Source: Zoogloea oleivorans
GTDB taxonomy: Bacteria > Pseudomonadota > Gammaproteobacteria > Burkholderiales > Rhodocyclaceae
DNA: 64,000 bases
Reading direction: 5' to 3'
Assembly (NCBI RefSeq): GCF_008107625.1
Contig: NZ_SDKK01000007.1
Location: 90,099 to 154,098, forward strand
The position numbers and the translations under genes are program-made. Under the pieces are notes generated by a model. It was not told the DNA's origin. It searched no databases and was given only the letters and a program-made list of their open reading frames with translations. Of this stretch, positions 52,982-60,406 are shown one piece after another (within the stretch, counting starts at the first letter, position 1; each line of letters opens with the position of its first letter).

Positions 52982-53845
52982 TCAGAAGGTCCGGTTTACC
53001 GAGGCGATCCAGGTTCCTGCGTTCATGTCCTTGGTGGTTCCGTTGCCGGCGACACTGGGGTAGTTCTTCCAGTAGTCGGCGCCCGCCGTCGTGGTGTAGG
53101 CCAGGCCCAGGGTCCAGCTACCGGGCAGAACCTTGCTGACGCCAACCTTGTAATCGGAATAGTCGAGCCCCTTCGCGTGGGTGATGGTCTGGCGCCCGGC
53201 GTGGAGGCTGGCCGTCCAGGTGGGCAGGAATTCGTAGGCCACATTGGCCTCGATGTACCAGGAGCCGGTGGTATCGCCGCCACTGACGCCGGCCGACGGG
53301 TTGCCCGGGAAGGCACCGACACCGGCGTTGTTGCTGGTGAAGCCGAAGTAGCCCACGTCGGTCATGGCGCGGGAATACTTCACGTTGAGCCACTGCCAGG
53401 TGCCGGAGAGGTAGAACTCGGTGGAGTTGTAGCTCTTCTTGGCGTAGCTGCCGGCCGGGGTGATCTTGTCATAGTTGGCCCCCGGGAAGAGGAACTGCAG
53501 CAGGCCCACGTCGTAGGTGAAATCCCCCACCGCGCCCCGATAGCCACCGTAGAGGTCAATCTCGATGGTGGCGTTGGCATACAGGTTGGCACTGGTATTG
53601 GACATCCAGGCGCCGGCATAGAAACCCGAGGCGTGGGCGTAGTCGAAGCCGCCCTGCACCGCCGGGTTGCCCCAGGTCTGGCGGATGCCGCGGAAGACGT
53701 ATTCCGAGACCACGCCGATGTTGCTGGTCAGTTCCGGGACGGGCGCCGGTGCGTCCTCGGCGAAGGCCGGAGACGCCAGGGCAGGCAGGCCCAGAAGCAG
53801 CCCGGAGCCGTATTTGCGAACTGCATTCCGAAGTGCGGTTTTCAT
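52982..53845 (-). CDS. TorF-family putative outer-membrane porin
   Basis: This 287-residue protein has a signal peptide (cleaved after SPAFA), the family start SNIGVVSEYVFRGI, alternating beta strands with many Tyr/Trp/Gly, and a C-terminal Phe (VNRTF), as in outer-membrane barrels. TorF/Gcw_chp proteins are putative porins of unknown substrate. It is divergent from the amine-demethylation cluster, so it may admit that pathway's substrate, but this is inference from position. I chose the ATG at 53845, which gives a clean signal peptide. Confidence 0.85.
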   Translation of the reverse strand: MKTALRNAVRKYGSGLLLGLPALASPAFAEDAPAPVPELTSNIGVVSEYVFRGIRQTWGNPAVQGGFDYAHASGFYAGAWMSNTSANLYANATIEIDLYGGYRGAVGDFTYDVGLLQFLFPGANYDKITPAGSYAKKSYNSTEFYLSGTWQWLNVKYSRAMTDVGYFGFTSNNAGVGAFPGNPSAGVSGGDTTGSWYIEANVAYEFLPTWTASLHAGRQTITHAKGLDYSDYKVGVSKVLPGSWTLGLAYTTTAGADYWKNYPSVAGNGTTKDMNAGTWIASVNRTF

Positions 53846-54018
53846 CGTAGAGCCTCTGTCGGTGTTGGGATGGTGCCATTTCACGCCTGTGCGCGTACTC
53901 CCTCAATTCCCCCTCCGACCTACTCCCAAAGTCGAATTGTTCGCTGCAGCAACCGGGCGGACAGTGCAGTCCATATCGCAGTCAGCGGTGTGGTTTTTCG
54001 ACCTTGAGGAGAACGCAG

Positions 54019-55713
54019 ATGAACACGACGACAGTGGATGCCGTAACAAGCGGCATCGGGAGCGGCGGCGCCAGCGCGACGCTCCATCGCAAGATTGGTT
54101 GGGCAGGCGCCTTCTGGGTGGCCAGTGGCGTACCGGCCCTGGTGCTCTTTTCCATTGGCTCCATCGCCGCCACGGTGGGCAAACCGTCATGGGCGGTATG
54201 GATCATTTCGATCGCCTTCGGGTTCCTGCAATCCTTTGCCTACGCAGAGATCGCCGGCCTCTTCCCCCACAAGTCCGGCGGTGCGTCGGTGTATGGGGCG
54301 GTGGCCTGGGTGCGCTACAGCAAGATGCTGGCGCCCCTGTCGGTGTGGTGTAACTGGCTGGCCTGGTCGCCGGTGCTGGCCATCGGCTCGGGGCTGGCAG
54401 CAGGCTACATCCTGTCCATCCTGTTTGCGCCGGACGCCGCCATCAACACCTGGCAGATCACCCTGCTCGACCTGAGTGGCGTGAAAGCCGGCCTGGCCCT
54501 GCGCATCAACGCCACCTTCGTGCTCGGCGCCGCCGTGCTGCTGGGCGCCTTCGCCATCCAGCACCGCGGCATCCTGCAGGCCGCCCGCATGCAGATGATC
54601 CTGGGCATCGCGGCGCTGGCCCCGCTGATGCTGATCGGCCTGTGGCCGCTGCTCTCCGGTGACATCCCCACCGCCAACCTGACGCCGCTCTACCCGCTGG
54701 CCAAGGACGCCAGCGGTGCAGTGATCGACGGCAACTGGGACATGGCCGGCATCACGCTGATTGCCGGCGGCCTGTTCATGGCGGCGTGGTCTACCTACGG
54801 CTTCGAGACGGCGGTCTGCTACACCCGCGAGTTCCGCAACCCGCGCACCGACACCTTCAAGGCCATCCTGTACTCGGGCCTGCTGTGCATCTTCGTATTC
54901 ACCGTCGTCCCGCTGGCCTTCCAGGGCTCCATCGGCCTCGGCCAGCTGGTCACGCCGGCAGTGCTCGACGCAGCCGGCAACGTGATCACCCCGGCGGTGT
55001 ACGACGGCATCCTGTCGCCGGACATCTACAGCGGCATGGGCGTGGCCCACGCCATGGCCCACATGCTGGGCGGCGGCACGCTGGTCGAACACGTGCTGAT
55101 GGCCATGCTGGTGCTGGCCCTGGTGCTGTCGATCATGACCTCGATGGCCGGTTCGTCGCGCACCCTCTACCAGGCCTCGGTGGATGGCTGGCTGCCCAAG
55201 TACCTGTCCAACGTGAATGGCAACGGCGCCCCCACCGCCGCGATGTGGACCGACCTGGGCTTCAACCTGCTCCTGCTGCTGATGTCCGACTACGTCTTCG
55301 TGCTGGCCATCTCCAACGTCTGCTACATCCTCTTCAACTTCCTCAATCTCAACGCCGCCTGGATCCACCGCATCGACCGTCCGCGCTGGCCGCGTCCCTT
55401 CAAGGCCGCCACCTGGCTGCTCGCAACAGGCACCGTCCTGGCCTTTGCCAACCTGGCACTGATGGGCATGGGCGCCGACATCTGGGGAGCCGGCACCCTG
55501 GCCACCGGCCTGCTGGCGGCCGCGCTGATCCTGCCGGTGTTCTTCTACCGCCACTACATCGTCGACAAGGGCCAGTTCCCCGCCGCGATGCAGGAAGACA
55601 TGCACCTGGGCAGCGAAGAAGGCGTCGGCACCCGCGCCGGCATCCTGCCCTACCTGACCCTGGCCGGCGGCGCGGCGGTAATCGCCATCGCCCACGCCGT
55701 GGCCGTCGTCTGA
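54019..55713 (+). CDS. APC-family amino acid/amine permease
   Basis: This 564-residue membrane protein has about twelve helices. It carries the APC motifs IGSIAATVGKPSWAVWIIS, AYAEIAGLFPHKSGGASVYG and AAWSTYGFETAVCYTREFRN. It is the first gene of the seven-gene cluster. The ATG at 54019 has GAGGAG upstream. Amino acid/polyamine/organocation carriers import amino acids or amines, so this is the likely importer of the N-methylated substrate of the enzymes that follow; the substrate itself is not known. It is followed after eleven bases by the DmmA-like gene. Confidence 0.9.
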   Translation: MNTTTVDAVTSGIGSGGASATLHRKIGWAGAFWVASGVPALVLFSIGSIAATVGKPSWAVWIISIAFGFLQSFAYAEIAGLFPHKSGGASVYGAVAWVRYSKMLAPLSVWCNWLAWSPVLAIGSGLAAGYILSILFAPDAAINTWQITLLDLSGVKAGLALRINATFVLGAAVLLGAFAIQHRGILQAARMQMILGIAALAPLMLIGLWPLLSGDIPTANLTPLYPLAKDASGAVIDGNWDMAGITLIAGGLFMAAWSTYGFETAVCYTREFRNPRTDTFKAILYSGLLCIFVFTVVPLAFQGSIGLGQLVTPAVLDAAGNVITPAVYDGILSPDIYSGMGVAHAMAHMLGGGTLVEHVLMAMLVLALVLSIMTSMAGSSRTLYQASVDGWLPKYLSNVNGNGAPTAAMWTDLGFNLLLLLMSDYVFVLAISNVCYILFNFLNLNAAWIHRIDRPRWPRPFKAATWLLATGTVLAFANLALMGMGADIWGAGTLATGLLAAALILPVFFYRHYIVDKGQFPAAMQEDMHLGSEEGVGTRAGILPYLTLAGGAAVIAIAHAVAVV

Positions 55714-55724
55714 GGAGCCCCGCC

Positions 55725-56306
55725 ATGATGCACTCCGACATCACGAGCCGCCCGACCTACCGGGCCCTGGAACCCGACCTGGCCGGCAGCAAGCACCTGC
55801 TGGTGATCGAGGGCGAAACCCTCCTGACCGGCCGCCTCGAAGCCCTCACCGACACCTTCGCCCCGGTAAATGACAAGCTCCACACCTGGCTGGTGGGGGC
55901 ACCGACAGCAAGCAGCGGGCCGGGCAAGGTGTGGCACCTGGAGAAGCTGGTCGACGTGCTGGACCTCTTCGCCTGTGCCACCCGCGACTACGGGATGGGT
56001 GACCGCCTCTACGTACAGGGCACCGAGCCCTTCCTGTGGTCGGTCACCACCGCCGCCTCGATCATCGGCTTCGGCCCGAACCAGGTGCAGCTTCATCACG
56101 CCGGCAGCCTGCGCCGCCGGGTGTGGTGCACCCACTGTCACACGCTCACCGAAAACGTCACCGCCAGCATCGTTCCCTGCGCCGGCTGCGGCCGCCACCT
56201 GCTGGTGCGCGACCACTTCTCCCGCCGCCTGGGCGCCTTCATGGGCGTCATGATCGACGCCGAAGCACCGGGCGCCATCCCGGCCATCGAGGAGGCCTTC
56301 GCATGA
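55725..56306 (+). CDS. DmmA-like subunit of a heme-dependent N-demethylase
   Basis: This 193-residue protein ends in the DmmA-like zinc-ribbon domain: CTHC (about 143) and CAGC (about 160), then RHLLVRDHFSRRLGAFMGV. Together with the next two genes it makes the three-component dimethylamine monooxygenase/oxidative N-demethylase set. In that system it is a non-catalytic subunit that probably joins the reductase to the haem subunit. The start at 55725 has GAGGAG upstream; a second Met follows at once. Its stop overlaps the reductase start as ATGA. Confidence 0.85.
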   Translation: MMHSDITSRPTYRALEPDLAGSKHLLVIEGETLLTGRLEALTDTFAPVNDKLHTWLVGAPTASSGPGKVWHLEKLVDVLDLFACATRDYGMGDRLYVQGTEPFLWSVTTAASIIGFGPNQVQLHHAGSLRRRVWCTHCHTLTENVTASIVPCAGCGRHLLVRDHFSRRLGAFMGVMIDAEAPGAIPAIEEAFA

Positions 56307-57253
56307 TCGGCGAAACCCTCCTACTCAAGGTGAGCACCGTCACCGACATCGCGCCCAGCCTGCGCCATGTGCGTCTGGTGGCGGCCACCGGAAGCAAGCT
56401 GCCCCCGGCGGCGGCCGGCGCCCACATCCAGCTGACCCTGGCCGGCGAAACGCGGACCTTCCGCAACGCCTACTCCCTGGTCAGCCGGCCGGGAACCCGC
56501 GACGCCTGGGAAATCATCGTGCGCCGGGTGCCCACCTCGCGCGGCGGCTCGGCCTTCATCCATGAAGAACTGCAAGTGGGCGACACCATCGAGGCCAGCT
56601 GGCCGGGCAACCTGTTTCCGCCGGTACGCACCGCCCGGCGTCACCTGATGATTGCCGGCGGCATCGGCATCACGCCCTTCCTGTCCTACCTGGCCGAATT
56701 CGCCTTCAGCGGCGCGAACTACGCCCTCCACGTGTGCTGCCGCGAAGAAGAGCAGAACGTCTTCGCCCCGTGGATCGCCGGACAAACGGGCGTGGCCTTT
56801 CACTGGGACGCCGATGGCCAGCGCCTCGACATCCCGGCCCTGCTGGCCACCCAGCCCGTCGGCACCCACCTCTACGTATGCGGCCCGGCCGCCATGAACG
56901 ACGAGGTGATCGCTGCCGCCGCGGCGGCCGGCTGGCCCGCCAACCACGTGCATTGCGAGCACTTCGGCTCGGCCCTGTCCGGCGGCGAGGCCTTCCGCGC
57001 CTTCCTGGCCCAGTCCGGCATCGAGGTGGAGGTGGGCGAGGACGAAAGTCTGCTCGAGGCCATCGAGCGCGCTGGCGTCAAGGCGCCCTGCCTGTGCCGG
57101 GGCGGCGCCTGCGGCGTCTGCATGACCCCGCTGCTGGAAGGCGAGGCCGAACACCGCGACCACGTCCTGTCCCCCGCCGAGCGCGAATCCGGCCGCCTGA
57201 TCATGCCCTGCGTATCGCGGGCCAAGAGCGGCCTGCTCGTACTCGATCTGTGA
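56303..57253 (+). CDS. PDR/VanB-type oxidoreductase (reductase component)
   Basis: This 316-residue electron-transfer protein has an FMN domain (RNAYSLVSRPG near 52), an NAD(P)H domain (IAGGIGITPFLSYLAEF, and VCGPAAMND), and a C-terminal plant-type 2Fe-2S domain with CRGGACGVC and a final Cys in MPCVSRA. It would feed electrons from NAD(P)H to the haem subunit encoded next. The overlap with the DmmA-like gene and the 22-base gap to the haem gene support one complex. In Methylocella/Roseobacter dmm clusters the equivalent component is a reductase of the same architecture. Confidence 0.9.
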   Translation: MIGETLLLKVSTVTDIAPSLRHVRLVAATGSKLPPAAAGAHIQLTLAGETRTFRNAYSLVSRPGTRDAWEIIVRRVPTSRGGSAFIHEELQVGDTIEASWPGNLFPPVRTARRHLMIAGGIGITPFLSYLAEFAFSGANYALHVCCREEEQNVFAPWIAGQTGVAFHWDADGQRLDIPALLATQPVGTHLYVCGPAAMNDEVIAAAAAAGWPANHVHCEHFGSALSGGEAFRAFLAQSGIEVEVGEDESLLEAIERAGVKAPCLCRGGACGVCMTPLLEGEAEHRDHVLSPAERESGRLIMPCVSRAKSGLLVLDL

Positions 57254-57275
57254 AACCCACATCAAGGAGCGCGTC

Positions 57276-58361
57276 ATGACCATCGCCTTCAAGCCCGAAG
57301 AAACCTTCCGCGGCGACTACAGCTACCGCAACAGCGACGCCGCCATCCTGCGCTTCCCCTTCCCCTTCCCGGAAGACAAGTACATGTACAGCGTCAACAT
57401 CGAGCCGCACACCCGCAGCGGCCCGAGTGACATCTTCCTGCGCCCCTTCGACGTCGATGAGCACTACATCGCCGAATGCCGCGACCGGGCCATCACCCTC
57501 GAGCGCGACCCCGGCCGCTATCAGGCCCTGCCGCACATGATGCTGGCCCAGTGGGACACCCTCGAACTGCTGATGGAGAACCTGTCGGCCGACTACCCGG
57601 CACTGTTCTCCCTCACCAAGGAAGGCGACGACTTCGGCAGCCGCTGGACCTGGATCAACCGCCCGCTGGGCATCGAGCAGAGCTTCATCTTCGGCGACGC
57701 CGACACCCTGCCCTGCGAGCCCTTTGAATACATCACCCGTCAGGCCCAGGGCGACTTCGCGATTTGCGATCAGCGCGACGACAACCTCTACATGGACGCC
57801 GGCATGGTCACCGCCCAGGCCGACTGGTCGCTGGAATTCGACGTCGGCATGAGCTTCATGGAATGGCACGGCCCGGTGCCGCTGGCGCATCAGGCCGGCG
57901 TCTTCGAGCGCGCCCTCAAGTACCTGCTGATGCTGCGCCTTGGCCAGCCGGTGCGCCGCCTCAACTGGACCATGAGCATCAACCCGCGCCTCGACACCTC
58001 GCCCGAAACCTACCCCGAGTGGGGCCCCGACCGCGCCAGCGTGACCCCCGACAACGCCGGCGACAAGGTGCACCTGCGCGTCGAGCTGCAAACCCTGTGG
58101 CGCCTGCCGCGCAGCAACGCAATCCTCTTCCCGATCCGCTGCTACCTGGCGTCGCTGGACGATCTGGCCCGCGTGCCCAAGTGGGGCAAGCGCCTCAACC
58201 GGGTGTTGTCCACCCTGCCGCCGCAACTCGTCGAATACAAGGGCCTGACCCGCTACCTGCCGGCCGCGCTGGAATGGCTGGCCAAACATGACGACGGCGC
58301 CGAATTGCCGGTGGGCACCGAAGCAGGTGTCACCACGCTGACGCCACGGGTGTCGGACTGA
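57276..58361 (+). CDS. heme-dependent oxidative N-demethylase catalytic subunit (DUF3445)
   Basis: This 361-residue protein matches DUF3445, the PAS-fold haem subunit of HODM and DMA monooxygenase, which oxidises secondary amines such as dimethylamine to a primary amine plus formaldehyde. Family features include RWTWINRPLGIEQSFIFGD near 125, FMEWHGPVP near 195 and VHLRVELQTLWRLPRSNAIL near 270. The start has AAGGAG. The last codons (RVSD, stop) come from a REP palindrome that overlaps the stop, so the native C-terminus has been replaced. Substrate range (dimethylamine or other N-methyl amine) is open. Confidence 0.9.
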   Translation: MTIAFKPEETFRGDYSYRNSDAAILRFPFPFPEDKYMYSVNIEPHTRSGPSDIFLRPFDVDEHYIAECRDRAITLERDPGRYQALPHMMLAQWDTLELLMENLSADYPALFSLTKEGDDFGSRWTWINRPLGIEQSFIFGDADTLPCEPFEYITRQAQGDFAICDQRDDNLYMDAGMVTAQADWSLEFDVGMSFMEWHGPVPLAHQAGVFERALKYLLMLRLGQPVRRLNWTMSINPRLDTSPETYPEWGPDRASVTPDNAGDKVHLRVELQTLWRLPRSNAILFPIRCYLASLDDLARVPKWGKRLNRVLSTLPPQLVEYKGLTRYLPAALEWLAKHDDGAELPVGTEAGVTTLTPRVSD

Positions 58362-58373
58362 AGTCCGACCCAC
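58352..58373. repeat. REP half-element overlapping the stop of the N-demethylase gene
   Basis: GTCGGACTGAAGTCCGACCC with a further AC matches the REP palindrome of the liu operon. It supplies the TGA stop of the upstream gene and lies in the gap before the next one. Confidence 0.88.
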
Positions 58374-58415
58374 AAGAACACACCCCAACACTCAAACCCA
58401 CAAAGGAAATCTGCC

Positions 58416-59798
58416 ATGAACGCACTCACCCACCTCCCCCCCGCAGGCATCGGCGCCGAATGGAGCCCGCACTGGCTGTTGTCCCCCGAGCAAAAGGCCC
58501 TGCAGACCGAGCTGATTGCCCTGTGCGACACCACCCTGCGCCCCAACGCCATCGAGAGCGACAAGGGTTACGTGTATCCGCGCAAGAACTTCGAAGCCCT
58601 GGCCGCCATGGGCCTGATGAGCCTGACCATCCCGAAGGAACTCGGTGGCCGCGGTGAAAGCCACCTGTGCGCCGCCATGGTCGTCGAGACCATCGCCCGC
58701 TACGGCTGCCCCTCCACCGCCATGTGCTACACCATGCACCTCGGCGCGTGTGCCGCCGCGCTGCTGCGCCACCACGACAACGAACGCCTCAAGGACATCC
58801 TGCGCCGCGTCGACAAGGACGTGCTGATCGGCACCCTGTCCTACTCCGATCCGGAAACCGGCTCCCACTTCTGGTACCCCATGTCGTCCCGCGCCGAACG
58901 CACCGACACGGGCTGGAAAGTCTTCAAGAAAGCCTCCTGGACCACCTCCGGCGGCTTTGCCGACTGGTACATCATCCAGACCACCTCGCCCGATTTTGGC
59001 GGTGACTACTCCAACCTGTCGTGCTTCCTGGTCACCAAGGACCAGATCAAGGCCGACCCCGCCAACTGGGACGGCCTCGGCATGCGCGGCAACCAGTCCG
59101 GCCCGATCTCGGTGGATGGCGTAGAGATTGCCCCCGACGCGCTGGTCGGCCCGGTGGGTGACGGCGCCAAGTCGAACGACGAAGTGGTCGATCCCTTCTT
59201 CCTGGTGTGCTCTTCCGCCTGCTGGAACGGCATCAGCCTGGCCGCCATGGACATCACCAAGAACCACACCACCCGCAAGGTGCACAACGACGTGGGCATG
59301 CGCGTGGCCGACTACCCGACCATCCAGGACTACGTCGGCGAATGCCTGATCGACACCAACGCCAGCCGCAGCTACGTCTACCTGGCCGCCAAGGCGCTGG
59401 ATGACCAGACCAACAACTGCGACTGGTCGGCCCACGCCGAAGTTGGCCACCTGCCGCGCACCGCGCTGCTCAACTGGCTGTGGCAGGTCAAGTTCTTCTC
59501 CTCCAAGAACGTCACCTACGTCGTCGACAAGATGCTCCACGCCTGCGGCGGCACCGGCTACAAGCCGGCCCTCGGCATCGAACGCCTGCTGCGTGACGGC
59601 AAGGCCGGCTGGGTGATGGGCCCCACCAACGAAGTGCTGCGCCAGTTCGTCGGCAAGGCCGCGCTGCTCGGCTTTGAAGTGCTCGACTACTGGAACCAGT
59701 CGGTCAACCAGCGCGTGCTGTCGAATGAGCTGAAGAAGATGAGCAAGGACGAGAAGGCCGCCTTCGCCACCAAGCTCCTCGCCGAAGCCCAAGCCTAA
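58416..59798 (+). CDS. acyl-CoA dehydrogenase-like protein, probable flavin-dependent monooxygenase
   Basis: This 460-residue protein has the acyl-CoA dehydrogenase fold: FEALAAMGLMSLTIPKELGG, GTLSYSDPETGS, KKASWTTSGGFADWYI and, near the end, ERLLRDGKAGWVMGPTNEVL. The C-terminal Glu of medium-chain dehydrogenases is Gly402 here, and the isovaleryl-type helix-G Glu is also missing. Such active-site loss is seen in the DszC/SfnB-like class D flavin monooxygenases, which use free FMNH2. A flavin reductase gene lies 92 bases downstream. The likely substrate is a pathway amine; this is inference. Confidence 0.75.
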   Translation: MNALTHLPPAGIGAEWSPHWLLSPEQKALQTELIALCDTTLRPNAIESDKGYVYPRKNFEALAAMGLMSLTIPKELGGRGESHLCAAMVVETIARYGCPSTAMCYTMHLGACAAALLRHHDNERLKDILRRVDKDVLIGTLSYSDPETGSHFWYPMSSRAERTDTGWKVFKKASWTTSGGFADWYIIQTTSPDFGGDYSNLSCFLVTKDQIKADPANWDGLGMRGNQSGPISVDGVEIAPDALVGPVGDGAKSNDEVVDPFFLVCSSACWNGISLAAMDITKNHTTRKVHNDVGMRVADYPTIQDYVGECLIDTNASRSYVYLAAKALDDQTNNCDWSAHAEVGHLPRTALLNWLWQVKFFSSKNVTYVVDKMLHACGGTGYKPALGIERLLRDGKAGWVMGPTNEVLRQFVGKAALLGFEVLDYWNQSVNQRVLSNELKKMSKDEKAAFATKLLAEAQA

Positions 59799-59890
59799 GG
59801 ACCCGCTTGCGATCAGGCCTGCCGCGCGTCGCGACCCCGGTCCGACGCGCGTCACGGCTTCCTCGCAGGCGCAAACACTCCGGAGATCCC

Positions 59891-60406
59891 ATGCCCACGC
59901 CCAATTGCCACTCCGCCCCCTTCGACGGACGCCTGTTCCGCCGGGTCCTCGGCCTGTTTCCCACCGGCGTCACCATCGTCACCACCTGGGACGCGGACGG
60001 ACGGCCAGTGGGGGCCACCGTCAGTTCCTTCAACACCGTGTCCCTCGACCCCCCGCTGGTGCTCTTCAGCCTGGCCAAGAACATGGCCTGTTGCGAAGCC
60101 TTCGCGGCCGGCGGCCCGCTGGCCATTCATGTGCTGGGAGACACGCAGGAAGACCTCTCCAACCGCTTCGCCCGGGGTGGCGGCGACAAGTGGGCCGATC
60201 TCGCCTACGCTGCCGGCCAGCATGGCGCGCCGCTGATCGAAGGCACCCTCGCCACCTTCGAATGCCGGCCCTACGCCCAATACCCGGGCGGTGACCACAC
60301 CATCTTCGTCGCCGAAGTCAGCCAATTGCGCTTTCGCGACGGCGAACCGCTGGTGTTTTGTGCCGGCGGCTACCGCCAACTGGCAGAACGGGAGGTCTGC
60401 GCATGA
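59891..60406 (+). CDS. HpaC/flavin reductase-like protein
   Basis: This 171-residue FMN-binding split-barrel protein starts with FRRVLGLFPTGVTIVTT and GATVSSFNTVSLDPPLVLFS, the classic flavin-reductase-domain motif. It would supply reduced FMN to the monooxygenase encoded before it. The ATG has GGAGAT upstream; an upstream frame to 59807 is not supported. Its stop overlaps the next start (ATGA), so it is translationally coupled to the DUF1989-GcvT gene. Confidence 0.9.
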   Translation: MPTPNCHSAPFDGRLFRRVLGLFPTGVTIVTTWDADGRPVGATVSSFNTVSLDPPLVLFSLAKNMACCEAFAAGGPLAIHVLGDTQEDLSNRFARGGGDKWADLAYAAGQHGAPLIEGTLATFECRPYAQYPGGDHTIFVAEVSQLRFRDGEPLVFCAGGYRQLAEREVCA

